Source: an uncultured Paracoccaceae bacterium
GTDB lineage: Bacteria; Pseudomonadota; Alphaproteobacteria; Rhodobacterales; Rhodobacteraceae
Reading direction: 5' to 3'
Assembly (NCBI GenBank): GCA_947492475.1
Contig: CANLNM010000010.1
Location: forward strand, 1 to 64,000
Length of the DNA: 64,000 bases
Part shown: positions 62,758-64,000 of the stretch, in pieces
How positions within the stretch are numbered: the first letter of the stretch is position 1
Layout of the letters: each line of letters starts with the position of its first letter
The notes under the pieces: generated by a model
What the model was told of the DNA's origin: nothing
The model's input: the letters and a program-made list of their open reading frames with translations, nothing else
Databases searched by the model: none
Position numbers and translations under genes: made by a program

Positions 62758-64000
62758 ATGACCCAAGATCAAATCCTGCTGTTCACCCTATTCGCTGTTG
62801 TCTTTGGCATGTTGCTATGGGGGCGCTATCGCTATGATCTGGTGGCGTTTTCTGCGTTGATGATCGCCGTCGTTCTGGGCTTGGTTCCGTCCAAAGACGC
62901 CTTTGCCGGGTTCGGCCATCCAGCGACATTGGTGGTGGCTTTGGTCTTGGTTGTGTCGGCCGGGCTAGTGCGGTCCGGGGCGGTGCATTTGATCACCCGC
63001 ACATTGGTGTCGCCCAACACGCCGCTGGGTGGGCATATCACTTTGATGGGTCTGATCGGTGGGGTTCTGTCGGCGTTTATGAACAATGTCGCGGCGCTGG
63101 CGCTGTTGATGCCGGTTGATATGCAAACCGCCCGCAAAGCAGGCCGCGCACCGGGGCTGAGCCTGATGCCGCTGTCCTTTGCCACCATTCTGGGCGGCAT
63201 GGTCACGTTGATTGGCACGCCGCCCAACATCATCATCGCCGCCATCCGCGAGGACCAATTGGGCGAACCGTTTGGGATGTTTGATTTTGCCCCCGTGGGC
63301 GGGATCGCGGCCATCACGGGGCTGATTTTTGTCGCATTGATCGGCTGGCGATTGATCCCCAAAGCCGCCACCGAAAACGACGCCGCCAAAAAGCTGATGG
63401 AAACATCTGCCTATATCGCGGAATTGGCCGTGCCTGAGGGGAACAAAAAGCTGGGCCAGAAACTGTCTGATCTGGACGAAGACGCCGCCAAGGCAGATGT
63501 GGGCATTTTGGGGCTCATTCGGGATGGCAAACGTCGGTTTGGGGCAGGGCGCAATGTGACGCTAAAGGCGGGTGATATTTTGATCCTAGAGGCCGCGCCA
63601 GATGCGTTGGACGAATTTCGCGTAGCCCTAAACCTTGAATTCATTGATGAAAGCCGCAAAGAAATCGTCGCCGGTGAGGCGGACGGTCTGTCCTTGATCG
63701 AAGTGGTTGTGCCGCGTGATGCGCGGATCGCTGGCAAAACATCCCAAGCGGTGGGGCTGCATTGGCGGCAGCGATCCGTATTGGTCGGCATTTCCCGTCA
63801 GGGCAAACGGATCACATCGCAATTGCGCCGCACCATCATCAAACCCGGTGATATTTTGCTGCTTTTGGCCCCGTCTGACCGGGCTGATGCGGTCGCGGAT
63901 TGGCTGGGCTGTTTGCCATTGGCGGATCGCGGTCTGACGGTAACGGAAAACTCAAAAATCTGGTTGGCCATTGGGTTATTTGCAGGTGCTGTGGCTGCGG
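62758..64000 (+). CDS. SLC13-type permease with TrkA-C domains, truncated by the right edge
   Basis: At least 414 residues, running off the right end. It begins MTQDQILLFTLFAVVFGML and has hydrophobic segments with the ion-transporter motif SAFMNNVAALALLMPV (about 104-119) and LIGTPPNIIIAAI (about 152-164), typical of SLC13/DASS-like permeases. Two TrkA-C (RCK_C) domains follow (about 220-290 and 305-385), each with an RxxxFGAGRNVTLKAGDIL-type pattern. Such proteins carry sodium-coupled anions, often sulfate or dicarboxylates; the substrate is not clear. The second membrane half should lie beyond the window. Confidence 0.85.
   Translation, partial: MTQDQILLFTLFAVVFGMLLWGRYRYDLVAFSALMIAVVLGLVPSKDAFAGFGHPATLVVALVLVVSAGLVRSGAVHLITRTLVSPNTPLGGHITLMGLIGGVLSAFMNNVAALALLMPVDMQTARKAGRAPGLSLMPLSFATILGGMVTLIGTPPNIIIAAIREDQLGEPFGMFDFAPVGGIAAITGLIFVALIGWRLIPKAATENDAAKKLMETSAYIAELAVPEGNKKLGQKLSDLDEDAAKADVGILGLIRDGKRRFGAGRNVTLKAGDILILEAAPDALDEFRVALNLEFIDESRKEIVAGEADGLSLIEVVVPRDARIAGKTSQAVGLHWRQRSVLVGISRQGKRITSQLRRTIIKPGDILLLLAPSDRADAVADWLGCLPLADRGLTVTENSKIWLAIGLFAGAVAA

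Noticed and set aside
1..64000. tRNA or rRNA genes, CRISPR arrays, insertion sequences, prophage genes
   Set aside because: No T-arm pattern with acceptor pairing, no repeat-spacer array and no transposase, integrase (other than XerC) or phage gene was seen on reading the gaps and genes.

Overview
The window is chromosomal DNA of an alphaproteobacterium, most likely of the Rhodobacterales (Roseobacter-type Rhodobacteraceae). Support comes from gene order and content: ruvCAB next to ybgC-tolQRAB-pal-cpoB-tilS-ftsH, fsa divergent from priA, DUF484 beside xerC, small DUF1127 proteins, a TRAP transporter, Pcs-type phosphatidylcholine synthase, and a formate-tetrahydrofolate ligase/folD one-carbon cluster. 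Coding density is high, most genes are in short overlapping operons, and no rRNA, tRNA, CRISPR array, prophage or insertion sequence was seen. Nearly all of it reads as core genome. Species cannot be named from this.

Layout. 0.2-6.7 kb (minus): truA followed by tamA-tamB, which builds outer-membrane and autotransporter proteins. 6.7-9.2 kb: ycjX and a TIGR01620/YcjF-like membrane protein. 9.2-10.9 kb (minus): FAD monooxygenase coupled to a group III truncated haemoglobin. 11-15 kb: ileS, a GreA-like factor, an Ogt-type alkyltransferase. 15-18.2 kb (minus): pcs, xerC, DUF484, fsa. 18.3-25.4 kb (plus): priA, a leucine-rich-repeat lipoprotein, an MFS permease, msrA, a P-loop protein, a prmA-like methyltransferase and a small membrane protein. 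25.4-29.4 kb: an AT-rich leader with a clear promoter, then a TRAP transporter (dctPQM) and a thioredoxin-fold protein, closed by a bidirectional terminator shared with a DUF1127 gene.

30-42.5 kb is one long plus-strand run: Holliday-junction processing (ruvCAB), two poorly known genes including a DUF2971 protein of different base composition, the Tol-Pal envelope system, tilS and ftsH. 42.6-50.2 kb: SRPBCC protein, small membrane protein, tam, then the folate cluster fhs - chorismate mutase - folD - folD, a CDGSH iron-sulfur protein and a membrane-anchored LytTR regulator. 50.2-54.9 kb (minus): pdeM, Lhr-type helicase, AAA+ ATPase. 55-64 kb: polytopic membrane protein, rpmG (L33), GNAT, MAPEG, Bax-inhibitor-1 protein, DUF1127 divergent from a LysR regulator, quinone oxidoreductase, XRE regulator, HisN-like phosphatase, and an SLC13-type permease cut by the right edge.

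Most interesting points: the first of the two tandem FolD proteins has lost the catalytic lysine (Gln in its place) and changed the conserved folate-pocket Asp to Glu, so it may be a specialised or monofunctional enzyme; the gap between fhs and the chorismate mutase can fold into two hairpins; the Ogt-type repair protein has Gln instead of the arginine finger; and several upstream regions (ruvC, the XRE gene, LysR/DUF1127, fsa, fhs) carry exact dyads or repeats that look like regulator sites. I found no clearly new multi-gene system; the strongest novelty candidates are these residue changes and cis-elements.
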